Part shown: piece by piece, positions 1-10,105 of the stretch
Layout of the letters: each line of letters starts with the position of its first letter
How positions within the stretch are numbered: position 1 is the first letter of the stretch
From: Colius striatus
Taxonomy: Eukaryota > Chordata > Aves > Coliiformes > Coliidae
DNA length: 64,000 bases
Reading direction: 5' to 3'
Assembly: GCF_028858725.1 (NCBI RefSeq)
Contig: NC_084771.1
Location: 11,498,915 to 11,562,914, forward strand
Notes under the pieces: model-generated
What the model was told of the DNA's origin: nothing
Seen by the model: the letters and a program-made list of their open reading frames with translations, nothing else
The model's database searches: none
Position numbers and translations under genes: made by a program

Positions 1-333
1 GTATTTCTAAGAAGTGCTTTTCCATACTTACTAGCTGCCTTAAGAACGTTCTGCAATTAGACTTCGAAGAACACATAGATTTCTTCTTGATACAAAGAGG
101 ATAAGCTCTCCTATTGATCCTGTACCATGGATGCAGCCTTCTCAGTAAGAAGCAATCACCTGAAGTCACTGACTAGTATCTGGAGATGAGTTTCTGCACA
201 GCTGGAATACAAGCCAACCCTGTCCTCCAGTTTTACTTTGAAGGAAAACCTTTTTACTCTTAAAAGTCTCTGTCCAATCCACTATTATCCCCAGTGCTAG
301 CTGGTGACCCTCTCTAAGTCTCAGATATCCCAC

Positions 334-3300
334 CTCATCATCTGAAAGGCACTGCTCAGGAGGGGGAGGAGCAGCAAACTCATATTCCCAAGAAGATTTT
401 CCTTCCATTCCACTCTCTACTACTTCACCCTCCTGTATCTGCACTTCTTGTGCCAACTCTCGATGCTTCTTCTTGCGTTTCCTTCGGGCACTACGCCACA
501 CCGACGGAACGTTCTTTCCAGGGCCAAAAAGACGCAGGAAACGCAGCACCTAGAAGGGGAAAACCAAGAGGGTCAGACACAAAAAAAACACCACAGAATG
601 TTTCTGTTTCCCTCACCTGAAAAGCATTAAGGAGAGAGCACTGTAACAGTCAGAAGCTGGGCCTGTACTGCAATCCCAGCCCCTGATACAATCAACAAGC
701 TCTTGCTTATACTCGAAAACAAGTCTCTGATCCATCTGTCTTATGGATCCTTCCTATTCAAAAGGATTTATTCTCCATTTCAGACACAAAGAAACTCAAC
801 AGAAGGAAGAAAGTTTGCCTTTACATAGTGAGTATCTGGTAAGACACCACCTGAAAGTAATTATTTTCATTTTGAACAATTCACAACCTTCAGAAAGACA
901 CCCAGAGACTGAAGAAACGTTGATATCATTATTAGCATGAGACAAAGCTAGAAGACAGCTGTATAAAGCAGAGATCTCTTAAACAACTGGATAAAAAACC
1001 CACCTAGATGTGTTCCTGTGCAGCCTCATCTAGGTGACCTATTTCCAAATCAACTGACAGGTTTAGGAAACAAACTAGAAACCACCAAAGACTTATAAGC
1101 TGACATCCTATTCACATTCCCTGTTAATCTGCTTATGCTGATCCCCAAAGGAAATTATGTTTTTGTGACCACTCTTTCCACTTCTGCCCACACCACAGAA
1201 TCACAGAATCTCAAGGGCTGGAAAGGACCTTGAAAACTCATCCAGTGCAAGCCCCTTGCCAGAGCAGGACCACCTATAGTAGGTCACACAGGAACTCATC
1301 CAGCTGGGTTTGAATGTCTCCAGAGGAGACTCCACAGCCCATCTGGGCAGCCCCTGCCAGTGCTCCCTCACCTCAATAGGGAACAAGTTTTCCCTTATGT
1401 TTCTTTGGAACCTCTTATGTTCCAGCTTGTACCCATTGCCCCTTGTCCTACCATTGGCCATCACTGAGAACAGCCTGGCTCCATCCTCCTGACGTTCACC
1501 CTTTATGTATTTGTAAACATTAATGAGGTCACCCCTCAGGCTCCTCCAAGCTACAGAGCCCCAGCTCCCTCAGTCTTTCATCACAAGGGAGATGCTCCAC
1601 TCCGTCATTTTGGTGACCCTGCACTGAACTCTATCCAGCAGCTCACTGTCCTTCTGGAACTGAGGGGCCCAAAACTTCTTCCCAAAACTCCTCCAGATTA
1701 CTTCTGAACGCTCTGGTCAGTTTCAATTGTCTTTCACCAAGGGCAAAGGTCTCAGACATAGTTAAGCTGCTAGCAGTTTAAAAAAGCACAGTCTGCTTCT
1801 CCACATGCTAATTTAAGTGGTTTAATCAAGAAAACCTGTGAGACACTAATATTCACTTTCTCAGACATCAACCAGTCCTTACAGGCTAATCTCCATCATT
1901 TCAGGCTTTGCCAGCACTAGTGTTCATGAATTAGTTATGAATAGTGCTCAGCATTAACAGTTTGCACTGATTTCTGCACCCACAGGGCATGTTCAACACC
2001 AAGCCAGTCCCTGACACTACCTATTCAGCACCAAAGAAACAAACATATCAACTGATACAAAATGCAAGAAACACAGGAAACACCACATCAGCAAAAGTCA
2101 AGAGAGCACCCAGAAGGCTAAACTCTATGCTAGAGCATCACTTAGATTTCTAACAGAGGTTAAATCATTAAAACATGACATTATGCAAATTGCTCAACTC
2201 CTTATACAAAGCCTGCAATGGAAGCACACACAGAACTAAATTATGGTAGCCAAACAGATGGCTGTGAGCCAGGAAAAGCTCACCACCTTTTCTTCTCCTT
2301 CCCTTCCCACATTTTGTTTCCTCTGGACAGTTTCAAAACTTCCAAAATCATTGCTGAAGTACTTTTGCTCTTTGAGAGCATCTAGGAAAGTATTGTAATT
2401 AACCTGCTTTGTGCAATAAGTGATTATTCTTTCAAGTGACTTCTGTCGAGCTGCTTTCTGATCCACACTCTTATCCACAGTTTAGAGGGAAAATTAAGTG
2501 AAGGACACAGATTAGAAATTGTTTCAGGAAGAACACATTCTGTTCAGGACAGCATGAAAAGAGGAGCAAACATTTGCCAGAAATGCCAGAAAGCTGTCAA
2601 GATGAGCATGATGTCTTTAAATCATCTGGCAAAAGTATTCTCTACTACCTCAGAAAAACAACTTTCCCAAACCAACAGGCCTGTGTGATGGTCTTACACA
2701 ACAGCAAAACATTATCTCACATATTTTACAGTTGTTGTGACTTCCACAGATCTCTTACAATACCTTGCCAGGGCGAAATTCTGGGAAGAGCTCTGTAACA
2801 CTTGGCAACTGTTTGGTAGCATCTCGCTGCATGATTCCTGCAAGAGGAAGTGTGAGTTTGCCTTCCTTGGATTCTGCCTGCCTGGCTTCTTGAGGTCCCA
2901 TCTCTGACTCAGAATCAGAGCTGCTGCTGAAATCCACCTTGTCGGAGGCAGCAGAGGAAGGAGCAATGATGGAGGGCAAAATGATACCGTCTCCATCTTC
3001 AGATACTACAATAGAACAAGCACCTTATAAACAAACAGGTTTCCTCCCTGTCCCTAGTACAACCCCCTAATGCCACATCTACTGTTTATACCAAGTTATG
3101 CAAAAATTAAGCCTCTGCAGGTGTTATGAGTACCATTCTGGTTTAACCTTTCATTTTATCCTAAGGGTTCCAGGTGAATTTCCCAGCCACAACTGAGAGG
3201 ATGAGATAAAAAAAAAAGCAGTTTCATTGTCAATAACAATATTTTATCAATCACTAGAAAAATAACATTGGCCCCTCCATTCCAGACAATCCTGTACCAT

Positions 3301-5517
3301 TGAGTACCAGGACAAAGACCCACCTCCAGATCCACTGGTGCTTGCTGCAGAACGAACTGCTACACAGCAGTGTTTGCTTCCTTCAGACATTCATACTGCC
3401 AGAGAGAAGAAGAAAAGTCCCTCACTCACCAGTGGCAGCTGCATCCTTTTCATCTTCTTTTTTTCCAGGTACTGGAGGCGGTGGTGGTGGTGGCATCAAC
3501 TTGGAATCAATATCTTCACAGTCAGCATCATAATCATCCTCATCTTCATCTAACCAGTCAGGAGAGAAGACTGCATATTAAGCAGACAGTAAAAGGGAAC
3601 CAGGCACCATTCCCATTTCCTCATTTCTCATTGCTCATACCTGTCCCAGCCTGATTACAAGTTTGGCTGCCTGCACAAATTCATTTGCAAGACTGAAATC
3701 GAAGAAAGAGCAAGGAGGGGAAAAAGGCAAACTGACAGAAAGATGACTGAAGCACACATATTTACATGCATATATTTTAAGTATCTCTTCTGCTAGCACC
3801 TCCCCTTACTCACACTTTCCAGAACAAAGTTGCTTAAGTAAGAACAATGTGGTCAGAAAGCCCAAATCACTTTACACCCATCTAATCATGATATGTCGGC
3901 TAAAAGGTGAAGTGTAAGACAGCTTTCACGAATATGCAAAGATTTAGCACTTCTTCTAGCAACTGAAACAGAAAAGCTGCATGTGTTGGAAAACCTGTTC
4001 CAGGCCAGACAGGGATCCCTGGAACCAACAAAACAACCAAAGTGTCTTCTGCAGAAAGTCATTTCAGAGACAGAACTCAAAAGCAAAACAGGAAAATGAT
4101 TGTATGATTGAAGTGACTTGTTAAGGGATCAGGACCTTGTCTCTGAGTATCACCTGGCCTCCTGCATAACTCCCTAACGCACAAGTTAAAGAAATATGAG
4201 AAGGTATTAGGACCCTGGAGCAAAAGGAGGATCAGGGTTTCCCTTCTGAGTACAGTTTATCTCTAGCGAGGAACTACATCCTTGTAAAGAGAAGATACAA
4301 AGCAGTGGCTTCAAGCAGTGAACACAGTTTCACAAAAAGCATGTATTGTTTTCTTGAGGTAAGGAGTGAAAAGGCACAATGTAAGAGACTGTCAAGGCCC
4401 ATCACCTCAAAATGCCCCCTACAGCTGGAGCTGTAACACCAAGCCCATTTACCTGCTCTTCGCACTGGCTGCAGGCTGCTCATCACCTGCTTGTACCTAC
4501 GGCTCTCATCTTCTGCCACTTCATTAATGTCTGAATAATCAACAGCATCTTCTGTGCTCTTAACCCAGCCTAGGAACAAAACAAATCTAGTCACACAACA
4601 CTTTAATATTCATTACTAGCTTCAGCCTTCACTATATGCATATGAATCCTTCCCTAAGCTTCTTTTTCTTTGAGGAACAAAACCATCTGATTAACACCTC
4701 CCATCAGAGTATTTTTCCCCTTATTCCAAACAAAAGCTCCAAGAGCTCTGAATTTCCCCTTAAGAAGGCAAAGCAACCAACTTCAGCACAAGGAGCACCC
4801 TTCTCTTATTCAGTGAAACCGTTCAACAGGCTCAGAAACAGATGTAATAATAATGTGCACTCAACGAGCTTTTTCAACACAAGGGAAAACACAGAATAAA
4901 CTTATCGTTGAGGAAGAAGAGATAAGTTAAAAGAGAACAAGTGCAACAGTGACTGGGAGACAATGTGGTATCCACACTGGTAGGGAGGAGGTAAGACCTT
5001 TGCCAGAGGACCACTGATAGGTAACGTGATGCTACTCCTTGCAGCCCCAGTGCGTTTCCGCTCTGATAAGAGCTCTGACACTGCAGCCTCTCTGCTATTT
5101 AACTCCAGGTACTCCAGCGCCTCACCTTCCTCGTCCAGGTGTGCTCCATCGGCCTCGGCGCTGTCCTCCTCGCTGGCTGTGATCTCAGTGATCAGGTTGC
5201 CCAGGCCCAGCACACCCAGCCCGGCCAGGTGCTTCTTGGATTCCTGGAGAGACCGAAGCCACGTCGGAGCTGTGCGGCCGCGCCAGCCTGCCCCAGGGGC
5301 CGCTGCTCCCCGGGGCCGCCCCGCTCCCTCAGCCCGCGCCGCAGGCCGGGCCGGGCCGAAGCGGCGTCTCCGCACAGCGACACAGCCCTACCTTGTCGAG
5401 GACGCTGTCCCCCTCCAGCTGCCCCGCCTCATTGATGTTGCCGAAGAGGAACCCGGCCAGCGAGAAGGGCTCGGCGCGGCCGCCATCCGCCTCCTCCTCG
5501 CTCTCCGAGTCCGACAT
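334..5517 (-). CDS. TAF1: TAF1, TFIID subunit 1, N-terminal part (exons 1-6, partial)
   Basis: Largest TFIID subunit, a nuclear scaffold that binds TBP and core promoters. Coding exons on the minus strand are 5392-5517, 5126-5243, 4453-4569, 3430-3549, 2764-3005 and 334-549. All junctions are GT-AG and phases agree, giving 313 residues with no stop. The gene continues left of base 1, so the HAT, zinc-knuckle and bromodomain regions are not here. The start [13 protein letters not shown] is followed by [12 protein letters not shown], the conserved TBP-binding N-terminal region (TAND). Exon 3 holds [18 protein letters not shown]. Exon 4 holds an acidic run and a poly-proline tract. Exon 5 holds [16 protein letters not shown] and exon 6 holds [20 protein letters not shown]. 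All match human TAF1 closely. The frame stays open upstream of the chosen ATG; human TAF1 also has a longer annotated start. The chosen Met lies in a CpG island in a good context. Introns of 424 and 903 bases (3006-3429, 3550-4452) show nothing notable. Confidence 0.96.
550..2763 (-). other. TAF1 intron between exons 5 and 6
   Basis: Intron of about 2.2 kb bounded by GT-AG sites on the minus strand. It holds one CR1 fragment. I see no conserved reading frame, RNA gene or other structure in the rest. Confidence 0.7.
1195..1690 (-). mobile_element. CR1 LINE fragment, minus orientation
   Basis: Begins with the CR1 3' end read in reverse (cacagaatcacagaatctca, then aagggctggaaaggacc). It runs through the usual CR1 stretch about vaunted 'hundred-base' landmarks such as tgggcagcccctgccagtgc and cattgccccttgtcc to the gaggggcccaaaac landmark. 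About 500 bases of a 5'-truncated copy, in a TAF1 intron and in the same sense as TAF1. Confidence 0.9.
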
Positions 5518-5660
5518 GGCGGCGGCGGCGCCGGACCGGAAGCGGCGCGGCGTGAAGCGGCCCCGCCCCGCCGAGCGCGCGCTCCCTGAGGGCGGGCGGG
5601 ACGCGGGGCCTGGGGTTTGCGCGGCCAGGGGCCGCGCTGAGAGCCGGCGCCTCACAAACA
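5260..5660 (-). promoter_or_regulatory. CpG-island promoter of TAF1
   Basis: Dense CpG stretch covering TAF1 exon 1, the start of intron 1 and about 140 bases upstream. No TATA box is visible. An ETS-type core (ccggaag) lies at 5535-5541, about 20 bases upstream of the start codon. The exact transcription start cannot be read from sequence. Confidence 0.7.
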
Positions 5661-5702
5661 GCACGGCGAGTCAATACGAGAGCCAGGGCAGAGTTGGAAA
5701 GC

Positions 5703-5708
5703 TTTATT
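5703..5708 (-). terminator. AATAAA polyadenylation signal just upstream of TAF1
   Basis: Plus-strand tttatt reads AATAAA on the minus strand. A GT-rich stretch (gtgctgtttgtgag) follows downstream at about 5660, so cleavage near 5685 is plausible. It would end a minus-strand transcript only about 170 bases before the TAF1 start codon. Candidate owners are a long 3' UTR of the RhoG-like gene or an unrecognised gene at 5.7-6.7 kb. Confidence 0.5.
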
Positions 5709-6063
5709 ACGAGTTCGTTAACACACAGCCCCTGTCACACTGTTAGCCGTGGGACAAAGCCCGGGCAGGACAACGGGCACAGAGTAGACAGCGCACACAT
5801 CAGTCCCGGGCTCCCGCCGCTCACAGCTGCTCCCCTCACAGCCCACCAGCGGGTCGGGACATCCCCCGAGACCCAGCCGCGTCTCAGGGGCTGCCCAAGC
5901 AGCACCGAGGTTCCCACAAAGGTTTATCACTCAGACAAAGCACAGTGAGACTCTTCTAGTTCCAATTTCATAGACATAGCTACAGCTGTAAGCTGGAGAA
6001 AGAGCTTCTGCACCTCAGCACGACTCATAACGTCCTTGGGACGTAGAATCCTTGAACTGCTCA

Positions 6064-6250
6064 GCTCACAGAATGGTAGGGGTTGGAAGGGACCTCTAAA
6101 GATCATCCAGTCCAACCCCCTGCTAAAGCAGGATCCCCTTGATAGGTCACACAGGAACACATCCAAGGTGGGTTTTGAAGCCCTCCAGAGCAGGAGCTGC
6201 TCCCTGGGCAGCCTGGGCCAGGGCTCCCTGTGGATGGCTTCAGCTACATT
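6064..6250 (-). mobile_element. CR1 LINE 3' fragment, minus orientation
   Basis: Starts with the reversed CR1 tail (tcacagaatggtaggggttg) followed by gaagggacctctaaagatca and tccagtccaaccccc, then gcagcctgggccagggctcc. About 185 bases, strongly 5'-truncated. Confidence 0.9.
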
Positions 6251-9239
6251 TGAAAATAAAACCACTGAAGTATTTCAGAAATCATTCACAAACGGAAAGA
6301 CTAAAATCAGTCACCTCACAGAGAATCTCTTCTGTGAGTTAAGACATTTCTATTCAGCAACAGAGGGATCTTGAACAGTTTGGAAAACCTGCTCAGCTTA
6401 TACCAAGGTTTTCTGATCTCTCCAAACCAGACAAAATCCAGCCATGGGATTGTGTGAAGTCTGTATTTGTTACCTGCCCATAAGAAAACAATAACAACAA
6501 CAAACCAAAAGACACTTGTGGGAACAATGGAATGTGTAGCATACTGAAACACTGGACTACTTAAAATAAAATGCACCAAGAATTGAAGAAAAGCAAAAAG
6601 GAAGATCGCAAACAGAATGCCCACTGAATGGCAAAGCACCTGTGGGCTCCTGAAGTTCATTCTCATGAAAAGCAGAGGCTGGAGGAAAGCAGTTGTAAGC
6701 CAGCAGGACTTCTGCTCCCAGCCACAGAAACACAAGGCATCTCAGTGATTAGAAATGAGGTACTGCAAAAGGTTTTGACAATGCACAGAGTTCGCTTTCT
6801 GTTCATTTTCATCACTACTGTGTTACTCTTCTCAGCATTGCTGTGCAATCCATTTCTTAAGTCATCTAGATGGGGATAAAGTGTTCTAGCCCAACATAAT
6901 CAATAATGTGATCACTTCCAATAAGTTGATTAAGCAGTTGAGTTTTATCTCACCATACTCTCTTCCAGTTAACACCAGGATGGCTGCTCGGTGAGCCCAC
7001 AGAAACGGGGAAGGGTGTGTAATAATACTTGCTCACAGGATATGTTCACCACAAAATTATTGTAATCCAGTTAGGAATAACCAACAAAAGATGCAGAACT
7101 AGACAGACTTCAACATGTAAAAACTAAAAACTTCTTAAAACAGTAGTAGCTTCAGTACAAAACTGCAAATATATGTAGCACAACACAAAAAAGACGTGCC
7201 TGTTGTTGAAATTAAAAGTCTATTTAAGAGTAGTTCAAACGTATCACAGAGCTTTTAAAATACATATCTGAATGAAACAAAGGTTATGGGCTTGCACCAG
7301 GGTAACTAGACAGTTGATTTAGGCCTGAGTAGCCTTGAATAGACCCACGTGCACTGGCTTAAATAAATACACTTTAAACATGATAAAACTCTATTTACTC
7401 AGTTACTGAAATTTACCTACAGAAAATAATCTTGAGTTACAAGGCACAGAGTTAATTGCTGTCTGCAAGTTAAGCCCACACTAAAGGCCTACTAGCTAAA
7501 GGCAGGATGTGGTGAGTAGAGGTTACCTCACTGAAATACTCTTCCATGCTCACAGCCTGCAGAACACTGGATCACATTTGGATCAGCACTTCTTCTACGA
7601 GTGCCAGAGACACAAAGACGCTCCAGGCAATGGCACTTGGTGAATTAAAACAAGCAGAGTCTCTAGGCTCCTGCAAACATCTCATGTAAAGGGTGTTTTG
7701 GTGTTGCCTGGCATCAGGCAAGATTTGGAACTCTGTGTTGGTTCACTAGCCACGTGTACCAGTATTTGGATTTACTGCAGTTTATGATCAGTTGCAGTTT
7801 GCTAAAGTAGTAACCAGTCCAAGCACACCTCAGATACACAGGGTCAGCATCATTTACACCAGCTGAAGAAAGGCACATCCTCTTCAAAGGGAGGAATTAT
7901 GGCACAAGTACAAATGTTTCTATCCATCTGGTATTTTTGCCCATATCAGATAAAGCAAGGTCAAATTAACACAAGATCCCTAATAAGCCTGTTGATGTAC
8001 TCCCTGTTATCTCGCTAAAATGAGGCTTTTTTTCTGCCCAGGGTATACACCAGTGCAGTTTTGCATGTGTGGGAATCACAAGAAAGCAAGCTCTGAATTA
8101 CCAATTGAGGCTGCTTCCGGACAAAGCCAGCACTGTCAACTTCAGACAACAAAGTCCAGTCCAGCACCATTGGTTTCACACAAAGTATCTTTGAATCATG
8201 CTGCTTTCATACCGTCAAGCTGTAAGGTTAAGTCTAAGGAAGGTTTCATGCGCTCACTCCTCAGCTGGTCCCAGAATCACACATAAAGAACAGTGCACAT
8301 CCTGAGGAGGGGAAAGAAAAAGCCAGCTGCCACTCACTAGAGCTGCTAAAGGAATTTAAAAAGGAGATCAATAGAACTTCAGTTAAAAGAGTTTATAATA
8401 ACAGATCACCTCATAGAGAGGAGAAAACTGCTCAGGTAAACCTATCCAGTGACTGGCTAACCATGAACACATTGAACTGAAACCATCAGTGAGTTGCCAG
8501 GGAAACAAAAAAAAAAAATCAGAGTTCCTGGTTCCTGTAAACTGAACTTCCAAGTTTTGTCAGTGTGTTCCCAGAAAAACAACAAAGAAATTCACCATAA
8601 AAAGAGCACTAAGAAGTGAAGGAATGAATTCCTCAAGAGCAAATGAGCTGCTGGCAAGTCTCTGGGATTCACCAAGGGATCATGCTGGAAACTTCATTCA
8701 GAGAAGCATCATCCCAACTACCTCAGCCAGCACAGGAAGGTTAACTGTTAACCTTATTCTCAGGGTGCAAAGTGTCTTTGGAGAGTAAAATAAAAGCTCA
8801 CTTTATAAGATTATGGAAGACTTGCATCAAAACTGCTCTTCCACCTCCCCAATTCATTTCATTCAGCTCATTTGCGTGATTCATCATGATCCTAAGCTCC
8901 TTACATTTGGACAAATCAGCTCCTGCCCCTATGAATAAAATCATTGCATTAAACAATTCTAATTCTTCACAGAAAGGATCATAGTTCACTCTAAAGTGAA
9001 TCTCAGTAATATTTCAGGCATTTTTGCATGTAAACAAATTGTTTTCAAGCTTTACATTGGCAAACTAAAACAAGTGGACAGCCAGACTTCTGTTTGTAAA
9101 ACAAACTCAATCAGGAAATAAGGGATGGGAAAAGCAGCGGCTACGCTTAAAGCAAAGTTATCAGAATCTGAGCTTTTCAGCAAATCTAGTAACTGATGGC
9201 TACTTAGTAAAGAAGTCTGGCTTCAGAGAAGTCCCTTCT

Positions 9240-9245
9240 TTTATT
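9240..9245 (-). terminator. Proximal AATAAA signal for the RhoG-like gene
   Basis: Plus-strand tttatt gives AATAAA on the minus strand about 285 bases after the stop codon. This would give an ordinary short 3' UTR. Single hexamer; use not provable here. Confidence 0.4.
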
Positions 9246-9529
9246 TTCCTCTACTAAATAAGGGCCAAGTGATCCTTGGAGAAGATGGAGACTGGAACTT
9301 AAGAAATGAAGTAGATATTTGACCTCTCAGTTGGAAAAAAGAAAACCCCAACAACAAAACTGTTCTGTTTCAGGATCCCTGAAGCAGTAAGACTGCAAAA
9401 ATATTCGTTGCATAAACCATTTCTGCTTAGAGCTGTTAGTGCAAGATGCAAATTTTCAATTCAACTCATTCAAGAGCCCTCCAAGATTCTAGTCAGTATT
9501 CAACTTGGAAGAGCTGTCACCCAAGGTAA

Positions 9530-10105
9530 CTACAACAAGACACATTTTCTTGTGTTCTTCTTTGTCACAGGATACAGAACTGCACGCACAGCTTCAGCAA
9601 ACACCTCCCGAACACCTTCCTGATTCAATGCTGAACACTCCAAATATTTGACTGCTCCAATTTGTTTAGCCAGTGAAGTTCCCTGCTGTGGGGTAGTGGG
9701 AGCCAAGCTTTGCTCTTTCAACTTTTTAACCGTCTCCAGGTCATTTCTTAAGTCTCTCTTTGTGCCCACTAAAAGAATGGGAACGTTTGGACAGTGGTGA
9801 GAAACTTCAGGGTACCATTTGTGCCTCACATTTGCATAGGAAGAGGGGCTACCAATGGAGAAACAGATGACGAAGACGTTGGTTTGAGGATACGAGAGCG
9901 TGCGCAGGCGGTCGTATTCCTCCTGGCCCGCAGTGTCCCAGAGATTCAGGCTGACTGTCCGGCCATCAACAGTCATTTGGGCACTGTAGTTGTCAAACAC
10001 AGTAGGGATGTACTCTTCTGGAAAGGCATTGGTGGTATAGCTGATGAGAAGACAAGTTTTTCCCACGGCACCATCTCCAACAACTACACACTTTATAGTC
10101 TGCAT
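9530..10105 (-). CDS. RhoG-like Rho-family GTPase (191 aa)
   Basis: Small GTPase of the Rac/RhoG group, a GTP-dependent switch for actin at membranes. The 191 residues match the family length. The P-loop GDGAVGKT is at 10-17, switch [10 protein letters not shown] at 32-40, DTAGQE at 57-62, the guanine motif TKRD at 115-118 and SAL at 158-160. The C-terminus is basic (KKNTRK) with a CAAX box CVLL, which predicts geranylgeranylation. Gly12, Thr17 and Gln61 are intact. It shares TVFDNYSAQ and [18 protein letters not shown] with RHOG, but also Rac1-like features ([29 protein letters not shown]). The CDS is one exon, as in RHOG. A good acceptor (ctctgtgcag, exon start 10126) lies 20 bases upstream of the ATG, so a non-coding exon precedes it. 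It is not the mammalian RHOG locus; I take it as a RHOG paralogue, so no symbol is given. Confidence 0.92.
   Translation of the reverse strand: MQTIKCVVVGDGAVGKTCLLISYTTNAFPEEYIPTVFDNYSAQMTVDGRTVSLNLWDTAGQEEYDRLRTLSYPQTNVFVICFSIGSPSSYANVRHKWYPEVSHHCPNVPILLVGTKRDLRNDLETVKKLKEQSLAPTTPQQGTSLAKQIGAVKYLECSALNQEGVREVFAEAVRAVLYPVTKKNTRKCVLL

Larger units (their letters stand above)
5709..9529 (-). other. 3' region of the RhoG-like gene, possibly a long 3' UTR
   Basis: 3.8 kb between the RhoG-like stop codon and the poly(A) signal at 5703. It is mostly AT-rich with no clear gene, and holds a CR1 piece at 6064-6250. The left part (5710-5900) is GC-richer. Two minus-strand open stretches are noted: 5927-6065, with helical-looking sequence (RAEVQKLFLQLTAVAMSMKL), and 6316-6735, 139 codons with hydrophobic segments. 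I recognise neither. A poly(A) signal at 9240-9245 could end the RhoG-like mRNA much earlier. Confidence 0.45.

Noticed and set aside
1201-1464. Short frames in CR1 copies (also at 6036-6265, 16169-16405, 17396-17914, 22038-22463, 48843-49405, 59036-59443)
   Set aside because: These translate LINE sequence or its reverse, not host genes.
8020-8286. 88-codon plus-strand frame in the 3' region of the RhoG-like gene
   Set aside because: No homology, no promoter or splice support, and length expected by chance.
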